In this document: positions 1 through 14,177 of the stretch, piece by piece
How the letters are laid out: each line of letters begins with the position of its first letter
Numbering within the stretch: the first letter of the stretch is position 1
Source: Rhizophagus irregularis
Taxonomy: Eukaryota > Glomeromycota > Glomeromycetes > Glomerales > Glomeraceae
Reading direction: 5' to 3'
Length of the DNA stretch: 64,000 nucleotides
Assembly: GCF_026210795.1 (NCBI RefSeq)
Contig: NC_089459.1
Span: forward strand, 2,232,001 to 2,296,000
Position numbers and translations under genes: made by a program
Notes under the pieces: generated by a model
What the model saw: the letters and a program-made list of their open reading frames with translations, nothing else
Told to the model about the DNA's origin: nothing
The model's database searches: none

Positions 1-112
1 GAATCATCTTACAGCTGCATTCAACTAAACTAACTTAACTTTAAAGACAAAGATCCTGAACCCCTGGATTCTTCTTTGCGCAAATTTATTTGAACAGAAG
101 GGAATTTTGTTT

Positions 113-215
113 ATTGGTTATCATGGTCATGTTATGGTCATGTTATGTTTATGTTATGTTTATGTTATGTTCATGTTATGTGTCATGTCATGGTCATGTC
201 ATGGTCATGTGCACA
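113..215. repeat. short tandem repeat (ATGTTATG / GTCATG type)
   Basis: Degenerate tandem copies of TCATGTTATG and TTATGTTATG. The open frame over it encodes only low-complexity Met/Val/Cys-rich peptide and is not a gene. Confidence 0.8.
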
Positions 216-599
216 AAATAATGGATTCCACCAATAACCAATTATTATTGTATTGGTCCAAGTCACATGAAAATGGACCAATCATTGAAAATCGTTTAAT
301 TCACATGATCATGGTCCAATCATTTAAATTCGTTCGTCCTTATAACCTTTCATTTTTAATTGCATTTATCATTTATTTTTGATCAATTTGTAAAGCTTTG
401 AATCAATTGTATCTGAATTCCATACATTTAAGGTTGGTCGCCGTAAGTTATTTTGAATTACAACCTTGGTGGTTGTAATATTATAAACGTAAATTGTAAA
501 TAGGCTGTAAATACTACAATATTGTGGTTAGCTAAAAGATGGTAATTTTGATTTAAAACCATTACAATTACTTGACTTTTAGTATTTAAGAAATCTTAT

Positions 600-3500
600 A
601 TACCTTATTTATTAGACCCTGTAAAAAAATTTTATCCGTAATTTCTGTAAAAAATTCCGTGGGAGAGAATCAATGGGATTTTGTGAATTATGCAGACATT
701 TTAAATCAATTTCACCATTTGAAACTCCATATTAACATGTAATGCCATATTACTGAACATATTATTATTTTTGCCTATTAATTTTATTAAACCGATTGTA
801 TGATATTCATTCAAATAAAATTAATCCATAATAACATTTTAATGCCCATCCTCCATATTACTATATAGAACCATTTTGCCTATTACTTTAATTTATTAAA
901 CCGATTGTATGATATTCATTCAAAATTAATCTCTAATAACATTTAATGCCCATCCCTCCATATATTACTGAATATATAACCATTTTTGCCTTTTACTTTA
1001 ATTTTATTAAATCGATTGTATGATATATTCATTTAATCTCCATTATACCATTTTAATGCCCATCCCCCATATTACTATATAGAACCATTTTGCCTATTAC
1101 TTTAATTTTATTAAACCGATTGTATGATATTCATAGAAATTAATCTCTAATAACATTTAATGCCCATCCCTCCATATATTACTGAATTTATAACCATTTT
1201 TGCCTATTACTTTAATGTTATTAAACCGATTGTATGATATATTCATTTAATCTCCATAATAACATTTTAATGCCCATCCCCCATATAGAACCATTTTAGT
1301 CATTCACTATTCGGTGAATGACTATAGTCATCCACTTAATCACGTGTCTGAGTTTCTTCGGTACGTTGCTATGAGGCTTATTAAGTTGTCTAATTTTTTT
1401 TTTATTTCGTTCCAGATATGTTAATAATATTTGCTTCGTAACTCCAGAAGCATCGTGTTGTATTCCTGCCAAATTGTTTCTCTGAATAACTATAGCCATC
1501 ATACCTATTACTTTAATTTTATTAAACCGATTATATGATATTCATTCAAACAAAATTAATCTCTAATAACATTGTAATGCCCATCTCTCCATATTACTGA
1601 ATATAGAACCTACTTTTATTAAACCCATTGTATGGTATTCATCCTTAAGACCTTTCATTTTTAATTGTGTTTCTTGAATAAAATCACATTTCCGCTGATC
1701 CCAACTTAAAGCTAAAATGTAGTCATTTGACCTAAAATGATAAAACTAGCATTATATTAAAAATGTAATAATAAACGTAATAATATTTATAGAAATCCTA
1801 TACCTTATTTATTAGACCCTGTAAAAAATTTTATCCGTAATTTCTGTAAAACAACTTCACTATTTGAAACTCCATATGAACATTATAATGGGCCATCCCT
1901 GAATATACTGTTATAGTACCATTTTTGCCTATTGCTTTAATTTTATTAAACCGATTGTATCTCTATAATAACATTGTAATGCCCATCCCTCTATATTACT
2001 GTTATAAATCCATTTTTGCCTGTTGCATTTAATTTTATTAGACTGATTATATGGTATCCATTCAAAAGACCTTTCATTTTTAATTGCGTTTCTTGAATGA
2101 AATCATTTCCCGCTGATCCAACTTAAAGCCAAAATGTAGTCATTTGACCTAAAATGATGAAATTAACATTATATTAAAAAAGTAATAATAAATGTAATAA
2201 TATATATAGAAATCCTATACCTTATTTATTAGACCCTGTAAAAAATTTTATCCGTAATTTCGTAAATCAACTTCACTATTTGAAACTCCGTATTAACATT
2301 GTAATGGTCCATCCATTACTGAATACACTATTATAGAACCATTTTTGCCTATTGCTTAATTTTATTAAACCGATTGTACGGTTACTACGGTATCCATTCA
2401 AATAAAATTAATATCCATAATAACATTGTAATGCCCATCCCTCCATATTACTGAATATAGAACCATTTTTACTAATTTATTAAACCGATTATTGGTATTT
2501 ATTCAAACAAAATTAATCTTTAATAACATTTAATGCCCATCTCTCCATATTACTGAATATAGAACCATTTTTGCCTATTGCTACTAATTTATTAAACCGA
2601 TTGTATGGTATCCATTTAATATTGTAATGGCTATCCCTCCAAATTACTGAATATAGAACCATTTTTGCCTATTACTTTAATTTTATTAAACCCATTGTAT
2701 AGTATTCATCCTTAAGACCTTTCATTTTTTAATTGCGTTTCTTGAATAAAATCACATTTCCGCTGATCCAATAAAGCCAAAATGTAGTTAGTCATTTGAC
2801 CTAAAATGATGAAACTAGCATTATATTAAAAATGTAATAATAAACGTAATAATATTTATAGAAATCCTATACCTTATATTTTATTAGACCCTGTAAAAAA
2901 TTTTATCCGTAATTTCTGTAAAACAACTTCACTATTTGAAACTCCATATTAACATTATAATGGGCCATCCCTGAATATACTGTTATAGTACCATTTTTGC
3001 CTATTGCTTAATTTTATTAAACCGATTGTATCTCCATAATAACATTGTAATGCCATCCCTCTAATATTACTGTTATAAATCCATTTTTGCCTATTGCATT
3101 TAATTTTATTAGACTGATTATATGGTATCCATTCAAAAGACCTTTCATTTTTAATTGCGTTTCTTGAATGAAATCATTTCCCGCTGATCCAACTTAAAGC
3201 CAAAATGTAGTCATTTGACCTAAAATGATGAAATTAACATTATATTAAAAAAGTAATAATAAATGTAATAATATATATAGAAATCCTATACCTTATTTAT
3301 TAGACCCTGTAAAAAATTTTATCCGTAATTTCGTAAATCAACTTCACTATTTGAAACTCCGTATTAACATTGTAATGGTCCATCCCTCCATATTACTGAA
3401 TATACTGTTATAGAACCATTTTTGCCTATTGCTTAATTTTATTAAACAGATTGTACGGTTATTACGGTATCCATTCAAACAAAATTAATCTTTAATAACA

Positions 3501-4560
3501 TTGTAATGCCCATCTCTCCATATTACTGAATATAGAACCATTTTTACTAATTTATTAAACCGATTATTGGTATTTATTCAAACAAAATTAATCTTTAATA
3601 ACATTTAATGCCCATCTCTCCATATTACTGAATATAGAACCATTTTTGCCTATTGCTACTAATTTATTAAACCGATTGTATGGTATCCATTTAATATTGT
3701 AATGGCTATCCCTCAAAATTACTGAATATAGAACCATTTTTGCCTATTGCTTTAATTTTATTAAACCCATTGTATGGTATTCATCCTTAAGACCTTTCAT
3801 TTTTTAATTGCGTTTCTTGAATAAAATCACATTTCCGCTGATCCAATTTAAAGCCAAAATGTAGTTAGTCATTTGACCTAAAATGATGAAACTAGCATTA
3901 TATTAAAAATGTAATAATAAACGTAATAATATTTATAGAAATCCTATACCTTATTTATTAGACCCTGTAAAAAATTTTATCCGTAATTTCTGTAAAACAA
4001 CTTCACTATTTGAAACTCCATATTAACATTATAATGGGCCATCCCTGAATATACTGTTATAGTACCATTTTTGCCTATTGCTTTAATTTTATTAAACCGA
4101 TTGTATCTCTATAATAACATTGTAATGCTCATCCCTCTATATTACTGTTATAAATCCATTTTTGCCTGTTGCATTTAATTTTATTAGACTGATTATATGG
4201 TATCCATTCAAAAGACCTTTCATTTTTAATTGCGTTTCTTGAATGAAATCATTTCCCGCTGATCCAACTTAAAGCCAAAATGTAGTCATTTGACCTAAAA
4301 TGATGAAATTAACATTATATTAAAAATATTAAAAATGTAATAATAAATGTAACAATATTTTTAGAAATATTATACCTTATTTATTTGACCCTGTAAAGAA
4401 TTTTATCCGTAATTTCTTTAAAAATTCCGTGAAGATGAAGGAAAGAATCAATGGGATTTTGTGAATTATGCAAACATTTTAAAACAATTTCACTATTTGA
4501 ATCTCTTGTACATTGTAATGGGCCATCCCTCCATTGCTTTAATTTTATTAAACTGTATAT
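600..4560. repeat. satellite-like array with a ~1.07 kb higher-order repeat
   Basis: The landmark GACCCTGTAAAAAA recurs at about 616, 1817, 2231, 2888, 3302, 3961 and 4388. Spacings alternate near 414 and 657-659 bp, so the higher-order unit is about 1071-1073 bp. A second landmark, CCTTTCATTTTTAATTG, recurs once per half-unit (about 1651, 2071, 2717, 3141, 3796, 4216). Inside the units a smaller element of about 100-115 bp repeats, marked by TTATTAAACCGATTGTATG and AATGCCCATCCCTCCATATT. Left of about 1.65 kb only the small unit is tandem. No credible coding sequence lies in it. Confidence 0.9.
1298..1503. other. single-copy insert inside the satellite
   Basis: This stretch interrupts a small satellite unit between ...GAACCATTTT and CCTATTACTTTAATTTT, and does not recur elsewhere in the array. 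It starts with a hairpin (TCATTCAC / GTGAATGA, 6-nt loop) followed by the palindrome ATGACTATAGTCAT; a related motif (AACTATAGCCATCAT) closes it. The minus strand is open for 68 codons. It may be a small decayed mobile element or a captured fragment; no family is recognised. Confidence 0.4.
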
Positions 4561-4868
4561 ATGTTGCCAAAATCCAATATAATTTGGATTTGGAATTGAC
4601 AATTTTTGAATTTGGATGGCAGATAACTATAACCATAACCTTTAGCGCAACAACTTTAATATGCGATACTTGTATAGTATCACATGTTATTATGATAATT
4701 TACAAAGAAGATGCAGTTACTGCATATTATAGCGGCAAAAAATTTCTCATCATCACGCACAGATGTTTAAAATGTCAACTAAAAAAACGCATATATTGTA
4801 TGACCATGAACCCATTAATGTATGATGACAATTTGCATTCCCTCAAAACCGTTTGGGAGGATGGTTAA

Positions 4869-7800
4869 GACTTTAGTTAATATGAAATACGGTAATTCAT
4901 TGTCATGACAAAGTGATAAACGAGTTATTATACAAGATTACTATTGTTTATTTAATACAATGGGAAACAAAGTAGAATTAAAAGAGAAACTATATTGTAT
5001 GTTAAAGAACCTATATTATATATCACTATCATGTAAGGGAAATTTGAAAGAGTTTTATATTTTATGACTAACTTTCTAGAATAATTTTAAATTGATCAAT
5101 ATATAGGATCTTTCATACAATATTAACAGTCATTGGTCCATATTATTTTACGTAACTTTTATCTTAACCTAAAATATTTTAGTTAGTTACGAAAATCATT
5201 TCGATGATCGAAATTTGTTATGTATGCATATCAAAGATAACCTGACCATCGCTATAAATCTTATATTATAAACTTACGTCAGACATGGGTAATATTTATA
5301 ACGAAAAAAAAAATAATAATAATAATAATTTAATAATAATTCCCTACTCATTCTTTTCAAACTTTTTCCACTTTTTTTTCTTTATTTCTTTTTATTTTTT
5401 TTTGTCTGTCCCCTTTAAAAAGCCAAATAAGGTAAGAGGAAAAAGAATCCAAACAATATTATTTTTTGTTATTTGCAGTAAAGTACATTTACAAATGATT
5501 GACACATTGCAGTATACTTCAACTTTTGCATTGAATTTTTACTTTTCTAGACAATTTAAGTTTGTTTCTTTTAACTATAATTTTCTTTTTATAATTTAAT
5601 AGACATTCTAGCATTATTATTTTTTATTTATTTATTTTTTTTTTGTTTTTGAAAAAAAAGAAAAAAAAAAATCCTACAAATGTTTAAAAAATTGAATTTT
5701 AATAAATTTAGATCTTCAAATAATTAAATTATATTGTTTGATGTTTAAGGAAACCTAAAAATCATCCCACATCTCCGAATTTCCCCATTTCGCCACATTG
5801 CAATATAATATTTTATATGTAAGAAATTTTTATTTTAATAATAATAATAATAAAACTCTTCACTAATTTAACTAATATGTATTAGTTTGAATCTTAAAAA
5901 GGGGGAGTTATTAGTAGGTTACAATAATAATTGTTAAACGAAAACAAATAATTTTTCTACTTTAAACAAATTTTTTAGATCCGTTATTTCCGATTCTAAT
6001 TGTTAAAAATTTATTATCGGGGTTTAAGATTTACTTGTTTAAGTTAAATGAAGAAACGCGAATGAAAAAAAAAAAGATAATTAATAAATAATAAATCAAA
6101 TCGATAGAGATTTTTTTTTTACCAGGTACAACTATAAACAAAAAAAAAAACGGTCTAGGCAAAATAAATTTAACCGTAATATGCATGCGATGATAAGTTT
6201 ACAAAAGTTATGTAATAACATATAAATTTAATTTGCACATTTGCACATTTGCACACATGTTGAAAAGGAAGACGACATAGAAGGGGTCATTCGTTATTTT
6301 TTAACAATACATTTATTACTCAAATTGTTTGATACACGGATGATCAAAAGAAGGTCATTATTGGAAGGCTGACACGTCCATGGGAACCGGGAACCCGCTG
6401 GGAAAAATTACTATGTTGGATACAAATAAAAGAAAAAGATAAAGTTGATTAATTAACCATAATTATCATTATATCATAATCATTATCATGTTTACTTTTA
6501 GAAGAAAAACGGAGTTTTGGGTAAATAAATTTACCATTTAACTGCATTAACTGATTAAGTTTTACTTGATGCATCAATCACATATTTAATATATATACGG
6601 CGCTAATTCCGAAATATATAACGGTTTGGTGAGAAAACGAGCTAGTGGTTCTGCATAATATATAATACATACATATATTTCTTTTTTATGATTATTCCAA
6701 ACTTGGAATTTTATTGATTTCAAATAATACATAAAAATAGGGGAACAGTGGACAAAAAAAAAAATAATAATAATATTTTTTTTTTTTTTTTTACAAATTT
6801 AAAATTCTAAAAAGAAAAAATACATAACATAATTATAATTATTACAAAAAAAAAAATAACATTCAAGCCATTTTACTACTTCTATATTAAAGTTAATTCC
6901 GATGCAAAAATATGTTTGAGTGTACGAAATAAAATAATTTATCTTTTTTCGTTTTTTTCTTTTTTTTTTTAAACGCGTAAATGATAAAATGGAAATAATT
7001 TTGCTTAAACCAACCAGAATTAAAAATTCAAGGAACATTTTATTTCTAGAACAGCCTATTATTATTGATGCACTATTATTAATTTCATAACAAACAATAT
7101 GTAACGTAACGTAAATATTTTAACGTGAAAATACCCGAAATAATTGGTTTTGGATGCATGCGCTGATACGCGTTTCTTCTCATGATAAATATTATTGATA
7201 AAGATAAAACAAATAATAACTTTATTTTTTATTCTTTATTATAATAATATATTATTATCTTTCTCCTTTGCATTCTTTCTTTGTTTCAGGAATGTTTTTT
7301 TTTTTCATCAATAGGATAAATTCTAAACAAAACAAAGAAGTAAGATAGCGCAATTAAAAAATCAAATAGATTTTAAACAAATATTATATTCATTACTAAA
7401 ATCATAATTAATAATTCAAAAACTTTGAAAATCCATCATTTTAATTTAAAAAAAAAACACTTTGAAAATCAATTTTATTGTTTATATGAAAAATCTTTAG
7501 TTTTTAGTTTGTAATTTAGACCGGGGATAAAAAAGAATAAAGTTTTTATTATGGATTGTCACACAAATTTTTAATTGGATGGATTGGATGGTAAAGATGG
7601 TAAAAGATCTTCATACATATAAATTCGGAAAAATCTGGTAACTACGTTACTGCGGGACTGCGGTCTTTTGTATAATAAAGAAAAAATTTTTTGAATTTTC
7701 TTTATTCACCTGCAATCAACAAAATCACATGTTTATACAAAATAAATCAACGCGTAAATAATGCCTTGCTTTTTTTTACGTCAATAATAACCGCTGCTTA

Positions 7801-10800
7801 AAAACATTTATAAACAACAAGGTACGAACTATATCGTACATATCTATATCGCGATACATGTATGCATTTAAAAATAGGTAAAATATGAAACCTGTATTAA
7901 AAATATTTTATTATGTAAAAACTTTGTTTTTTTTTTACAAGGACCCTGATGCTGACATTATCATATAAACAAGTTTTTTTTATTATCAATTTATCTTGAT
8001 GATTTTTATCAAAAAATCATTCATTAAAACGATATTCTATTGATCAAAGAAGTTTCATTCTAATTTGTAAAATAAATAAATTCAATAAATTCTCAATACG
8101 GTAGCAACATTCTAAATTGATATTAATAAATAAGAAGAAAAAAACATTCCTTGATTTACAAAAAATTCTAATGCATAAACATTGGTTCATAGAAACAACA
8201 ATTAGGATATGTGTTACATTTAAAAAATTTCTTTTATGAACTTTAATAGGAAAAAATCACTGTAAAAAAATGAAAAATAATATTATATAAAATTTATTTG
8301 TATGAATCATTGGATAAAAACTATTAACTTTTCCTAATTTTATATAGATGGATTTATGTAAACCAAATATTTGTGAATATTTTTTTTCCTTTTGTAGAAA
8401 TTATTGAAAGAAATATTTTTTCGCTTTGGTTATCAAAATATTTTGTGTAGGTTTTACTAAATTTAGAAATCTCGCTTTATATATTAAATGTTTATAATTC
8501 AAAATAAATATGCAGTGGAGAAATGTATAATGCGCAGAAAACAGAGCAACATATTTCATTCTATGATTTAAAAAAATTCTCAATGTCATAAATGAGCATG
8601 CACACATTTATTTGCGCATACCATACATAAAACATAAACTCCCTAGGACCCAGAATGAAATTTCAATAAATATGCAGAACCACAATGGTATCACCAATTG
8701 CCTATTGTGATTGTTACCCTCATCATCATTTTACGAATGGTTTATGATATTTTATGGTTATAAACAAAAAAGCGAAAAAATGCTCGTCTAAAAATTTTCT
8801 AGTATAGATATGGGTATATATATAGTGAAATTTTTTATGTTGGGAAACCACTTTAAAGAAAATTTTCTTTTCTCCTTAAAAAATCTATAATGTTGCGAGA
8901 CATTTCACATTTTTTTTTTTTTTGCGATTTATCAATGATTACTTATTTATACAAATGAACTTTTTATCATTACATTATTAATTATTACATTATTATTACA
9001 TTATTATTACATTATATGATCACATCAAAATAAATTTTGGGGAATCATTTATTCATTTATTGGATTTATTGGATTTAATAAAGTTTATTGGGAATCTTTT
9101 TAAAAAAACCAAAATTTATAATGCTATTGGCAATATTTAATGCATAATATAATTAAGAATCAATTAAGAATAATTAAGAACATTTCTTCTTAAAAAAATT
9201 AAAAAAGAATTTTTATTTATTTACTAATTTTTTTTTTTTTACGTAAAACCAAAAGCGGTTATTCGGGGAAAAATTATTCAGAAATTCCGATTCCACGTGA
9301 CCCAAGAAATGATCTACTTTAACATTCTATGTGATTAGGAAACATTTGATATCCCATTCATGCACATGATATATTTATTGGAGATTGCCGAAGAATTCGC
9401 ACCACGCGCTGTTGTTGTTTGTACAATAATACATCACATATCCTTTTATCATTATACATTACTATACCCAATCATGAACCAGTTATTATGATCTAATAAC
9501 TCAATTAAATGTTTCACGTCTTTTTTTTACTCCTGAATTTCCAAATGAGAAAGATCATACAATGACGACGAATCCAAGGTCAGAAGGTTATTAACTTTCG
9601 GAAAGAAATTCTGTAATCTCCAGAAAAAAAAAGGGAAAAAAAAATATATATTTTTTTTTTTCTAAAATATTTGGAAGTACAAATGAGGTCAATAAGAATC
9701 ATAGAATTATAGAATGTTGTTTTATTTAATCATCCCGTACTTTATTCCTTTCCTTTCTTCTTGGGGTAAAAATTATTGGGAATGTGATTTTTATGTTTAT
9801 ACGCTCACAAAAGTTACGCTAAATCGTAAATACAATCGAAAGATGAACAATTGTCCTTCATTAACTCAGTCCTTGAATGTTTGAACAAGAAGAAATTCCG
9901 CCTTTTCAATTTTTTTTTTTTTTTAACACAAGATTTTATATGATCATTTATTTCTATGGAATCTTTTTCTTCTCGTTGAATTCTTATTCGTTGAAAATTT
10001 TTTTTTCATAAATAAAAATTATGATAATTGGATAAGTATGATAACAACCCATTATTATTTTTTTTTTACCCTCAAAAATTTTTTCTTTACGCAGGGTATA
10101 AAACCTAAATATCGTACTACTTAAAAAAAAATTTTGTAGTGTAACGTATTAAAACTTTAAAAATGATAATAATGATAATAATAATGAAATTTTTAATATA
10201 TCAAAAAAACTTGTATTTTTAAGATTGGTCATAATGGATATTTGATTAATATTTAATTGAACTCTAATATGAATTTTTTTTTTTTTAAGGAAATAAGTTC
10301 ACGTAATTTTTTAAGTTGAAAGCATGCATAAATCAAGTAAAATTCTAGTTATTACTGCGTCATACAAATACTACTTTGAGAAAAAAAAAAAATCTATCAA
10401 AATTCAATTAATTAAACACAAATTTCCTTGGTATCCATCCCTGTAAGATCATTACTAAAACCTGTTTACTGTTTATGAGACACAAAATAAATTTTTTTTT
10501 TGATATTGATATATTGATAATAAATCGTAATATAGGTAAATTTATAGGTTGAATTTGAATAATTTGATGGTTAGATCATTTCCCTAGATAATATTTTGTT
10601 TTTTATTTATTTTTTATTATTATTTGTTTATAAAAACGTTACATACTGAATTAGAAATATATTATTTTTTTAACATGCAATTATCTTATGCCAATTGCAT
10701 GGGTAGCATGGTAGGCTTATTCAACTTTAGCCTAAAATGTATTATTATGGAAATTTTTTTTTTCTTCCTGTGAAAGGTTTCCTAAAAGTATTTTTTTTTT

Positions 10801-12827
10801 TAAAAAAAAAAAAGAGATTTGTTTGAAAAAAAAAAAGATAATGTACGAGTTTTTTTTTCATTCCCTTCCACTATTTGGGCCTCTCCGAAATAATTCCGAA
10901 GGCCCTTGCATTTATGCATAAATAATGAATATGTAATCATGAATATGCGTCATTACTATATGCTAACTATTTTTTTTTTTGGAATTTAAAATGTTAAAAA
11001 AATGTCGCATTATATGCATTCTTAATAATAAAACCTGTTTAAAAACTTTTATGTTCATATTTGAAATCTATATGTGGAGATTTAATGGTTTGAATGATGT
11101 TTTTTTTTGATACATTCAAAGGTTATTTTAAAGTATTAATTCGGAGATGCGGATAACATTCCGGTATTTCATATTAATTGAAAAAGTTGGGTGAGAATTT
11201 TTGAAAATGATAAATTGAAAAAAAAAATTAATTGAAAAAAAAAAAAAAAAAAAAAGTAAATAAAAGATAAATTGATAAATGACAAATTGAAAAAATAAAT
11301 AAATAAATGATTAAATTGAGAAAAAAAAAATTACATTATCTGTAAAAAAAAAAAAAAATATTTTTTTTTCTGAACGGGTTAAAAAAATTTTTTTTTTTTT
11401 TTTTTTGTTTATTTATTTATTTATTTATTTATTTTGACCTTTTAGTTATTTACTTTTTTATGAAAACTTTTTCTTTATCCTTTTTTCCTTTTTTTTTTTT
11501 TAATAAAAAAAAGATTTTTTTTTTCGATTTTAGATATTTGATTATTATTATTATTATTTTTTTTTTTCGCACGAATTTTTTAGGGTTCATTAATGTGATT
11601 TTTTTTTTTTGTGATTTGCCGTGCCGTTTTTACCAGCTTTTCCCCGTTTGTTTTGAATTTTTTAAAGTTATAAATTTTTTTACTAAGCCTTTTTAATATT
11701 TTGATTCAAAAATATATCAATAAATATAATAAAAATATACATATATATATATATTTTGGCGTTTCGCGCGAAAAAAAATGGGTGTCATTGGTCACGAGAA
11801 TATCACAATAAAACAAATATATCATAACAAAATCACAAACTGAAATATAACTTAGCCAATCCTTAAAAAGTTTAGTATTTTTACTTTAACACCATTTTCA
11901 AACGCCAAATTTGGAGTCGAAGATTTTTTGGCAAGATTAGATTTAAAAAAAAAAAGATTTTTTTGTAAAAAAAAAAAAAAAAAAAGAAAAGCGTAACAAA
12001 AATATTATTACGAGTTTTTTTAAAAGATTATTTTTTTACATCAAACATCATTAAATTAAATTGTAAACAAGCAATTGATAATATTTTTTTTAAATAAAGT
12101 CAAATCATCTTTTGGTTTTTATTTATCACGAAAGAAAAGAACAAAAAAAAAATGAATCGAAAGTTAAAAAAAATTTTTTTTTACGAAAATGATAGTTTGG
12201 AGGTATGTTATTACACTTGGAAATAAGATGTAAAAAAAAGCGAATCAAAAAAATTTTTTCGAAGAGTTTTTTTTTTTTTACAACTAAATATGTACAGATA
12301 ATTTTTTGGGAGAGAGAAAAAAAAAGAGAATAAATAATTATAAATTAATAATACCCTACACGAACTTCGGACACATAAGATTTTTTTTTTTTTTTTTTAA
12401 AATATTTTAAATCCAACAATAACCCACGTACATAAACCCACACCTTATAAAAAATAAATATACAAACAAATCTTAATTAATAAAAGACTAAACCTCTTAA
12501 GAAAGTTCAAATTTTTTTTTATACATAAAGGTTTTGCCTTTTAATAACCAAGAAATAAAAATTGTCCGTAGTAGTAAGTGTAAAAAGTATTATTTTTTTA
12601 AAAAAAGTCGGTTAATGTTTCTTCGGCTATTTCAGATTAGGGTCCCGGCGTTAATTCGTCGGACCAGATAATATAAGAATACTTTTGGGGAAAATAAATA
12701 ACTATAAAAATAAAAATAATATATATTATTATTTATTTATTATTATTAATATAAAAAAAAAACGCGAAAAAAAAATTTTTTACTTACATTAAAAAAAAAA
12801 TTAATAAAAGTCATTAGAAAAAAGTCA
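4869..12827. other. long AT-rich stretch without a recognisable gene
   Basis: About 8 kb of A/T homopolymer runs, TAA/ATT microsatellites and short direct repeats (for example TTACATTATTA around 8970-9010). Short frames here encode Phe/Lys/Ile/Asn-rich low-complexity peptides with no family motif. The part just right of 12.3 kb probably includes the 3' untranslated region of the HMG-box gene, which is read leftwards. Nothing else is supported. Confidence 0.6.
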
Positions 12828-14177
12828 TTAAGCGTCAATATTTGTCGTGGCATTTAAAGTTTCGCACGACATCATCTGGTCACTTGGAGAAGACATTAAT
12901 GAGTTCAAATCAAATGTATTGTTGAACTGTATATAGTCGGGATATCCGAAGCCAAAGAAATCATAAGAGCTAACATCCGAATCGTTTCCAGGTGAAACAC
13001 CCTCCATCATAAGATCAAAAGCTGGGTTTTCAACGCAAACATTAAATTCATGAGAATTTGAAGCATTACATGAAGAAGTCGTAGAATATTGTAACTGAGA
13101 TTGATCATCTAATGAGGGAACATCATCAAAAATATATTCATTATATTCAATGTCATTTAAGTCATTTATGTCCCCACAAGAAATCATTGAGCTCCTTCTT
13201 GATTCATCAAAATAATCGATCGTACTAACAGATTCGATTGAAGACCGTCTTTCAATTTGCTGCGGTTGTTGTAAGAATGAAAGATCATCATTGGTTGTTG
13301 AAATAGAGTTCATTAAGGGGCTTGTATCGATGGCGCAGTCATTATTATTATTATTATTCGCGTTATCATTATTGGTCTTGTTCGCGTTATTGTTCAAGCT
13401 TGCATTAGGTCTCTTGGTACGGCGGCGTTTTTCATGAGGTCTTCGTGGTCTATATTTGTATTCTGGGTACTTCTTCATGTGTTCCATCTTTGCTGCATCA
13501 GCTAAACGTTGGAACTTCATTTTCTCTTCTAAGGGCTCTTTGTGCCACATTTCCCCGACTTGTTTAGATACTTCATTGTTTGATATACCTTCGTTTTGTG
13601 CCACTATATCAGGTTGTTTTGAACGACGGTATAAGATAAAGGCATTTGGAGGTCTTGGAGGCTTCTTTGGTTTTTGGGCTTTTGCAACCGATCCGCGCGG
13701 CGGAGTCGGTGCAGTAGATCTAGCTAACACTAATTGAGGGAACCGAACGTCGGACGATGTAGTAGTATTTGATTGATTATTATTTATATTAGGTAATAAT
13801 TTTTGTTTATTATTATTATTAACGACGACCACGTCCGGCGCTGCCGCGTTCTGGTTTTGAATTTTTAGTTGTTGCTGATGTTGTTGTTTTTGATGATTAA
13901 GAAGCTTGCCATTTTGTAGAAGGTTTGCTACCGGTTGTAATGGAGAACCTCTTGGAATTAAGACCGGCTCAAATCCTTCTGGAATGAAGTATTGAGAACC
14001 CTTTCGTTGTTCGAATAAACTGAGGAGTTCGTCATGAGAAATGAACTGAAATGCTGGAGGCTTCGATGTTGTATCTGAACCTTTTACAGAATTCGAGGTC
14101 CTTGACGAAGCTGATGTATGTAAGTGTACGTTATTCATGTTTCGTGTCAAGTATTGTATCTTGTTATCGTCGTTCAT
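12828..14177 (-). CDS. MATA-type HMG-box transcription factor
   Basis: Predicted 449-residue sequence-specific DNA-binding protein of the nucleus, uninterrupted by introns. The HMG box spans about residues 174-246. It begins PRPPNAFILYRRSK and includes the NNEVSKQVGEMW helix and KYPEYKYRPRRP, the signature of the MATA_HMG/STE11/SOX-like class rather than the non-specific HMGB class. A basic tail (about 243-257, RPRRPHEKRRRTKR) looks like a nuclear localisation signal. The rest is disordered: Gln- and Asn-rich tracts (95-145, 262-279) and an acidic Ser/Asp-rich C-terminus that could be a transactivation domain. The start is the first ATG after an A-rich leader. The nearest genes lie more than 10 kb away; SLA2 is the neighbour on the right, on the same strand. 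The family includes mating-type HMG proteins and regulators of sexual development, but it is large in Glomeromycotina, so a mating-type role is not shown. Confidence 0.93.
   Translation of the reverse strand: MNDDNKIQYLTRNMNNVHLHTSASSRTSNSVKGSDTTSKPPAFQFISHDELLSLFEQRKGSQYFIPEGFEPVLIPRGSPLQPVANLLQNGKLLNHQKQQHQQQLKIQNQNAAAPDVVVVNNNNKQKLLPNINNNQSNTTTSSDVRFPQLVLARSTAPTPPRGSVAKAQKPKKPPRPPNAFILYRRSKQPDIVAQNEGISNNEVSKQVGEMWHKEPLEEKMKFQRLADAAKMEHMKKYPEYKYRPRRPHEKRRRTKRPNASLNNNANKTNNDNANNNNNNDCAIDTSPLMNSISTTNDDLSFLQQPQQIERRSSIESVSTIDYFDESRRSSMISCGDINDLNDIEYNEYIFDDVPSLDDQSQLQYSTTSSCNASNSHEFNVCVENPAFDLMMEGVSPGNDSDVSSYDFFGFGYPDYIQFNNTFDLNSLMSSPSDQMMSCETLNATTNIDA

Noticed and set aside
4461-4868. 135-codon plus-strand frame
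   Set aside because: It begins inside satellite sequence, has no domain or plausible start context, and an opposite-strand frame overlaps it.
5285-5599. 104-codon plus-strand frame
   Set aside because: Phe/Asn-rich translation of homopolymer and AAT repeats; no conserved feature.
13456-13737. 93-codon plus-strand frame within the HMG-box gene
   Set aside because: Antisense shadow of the conserved HMG box.
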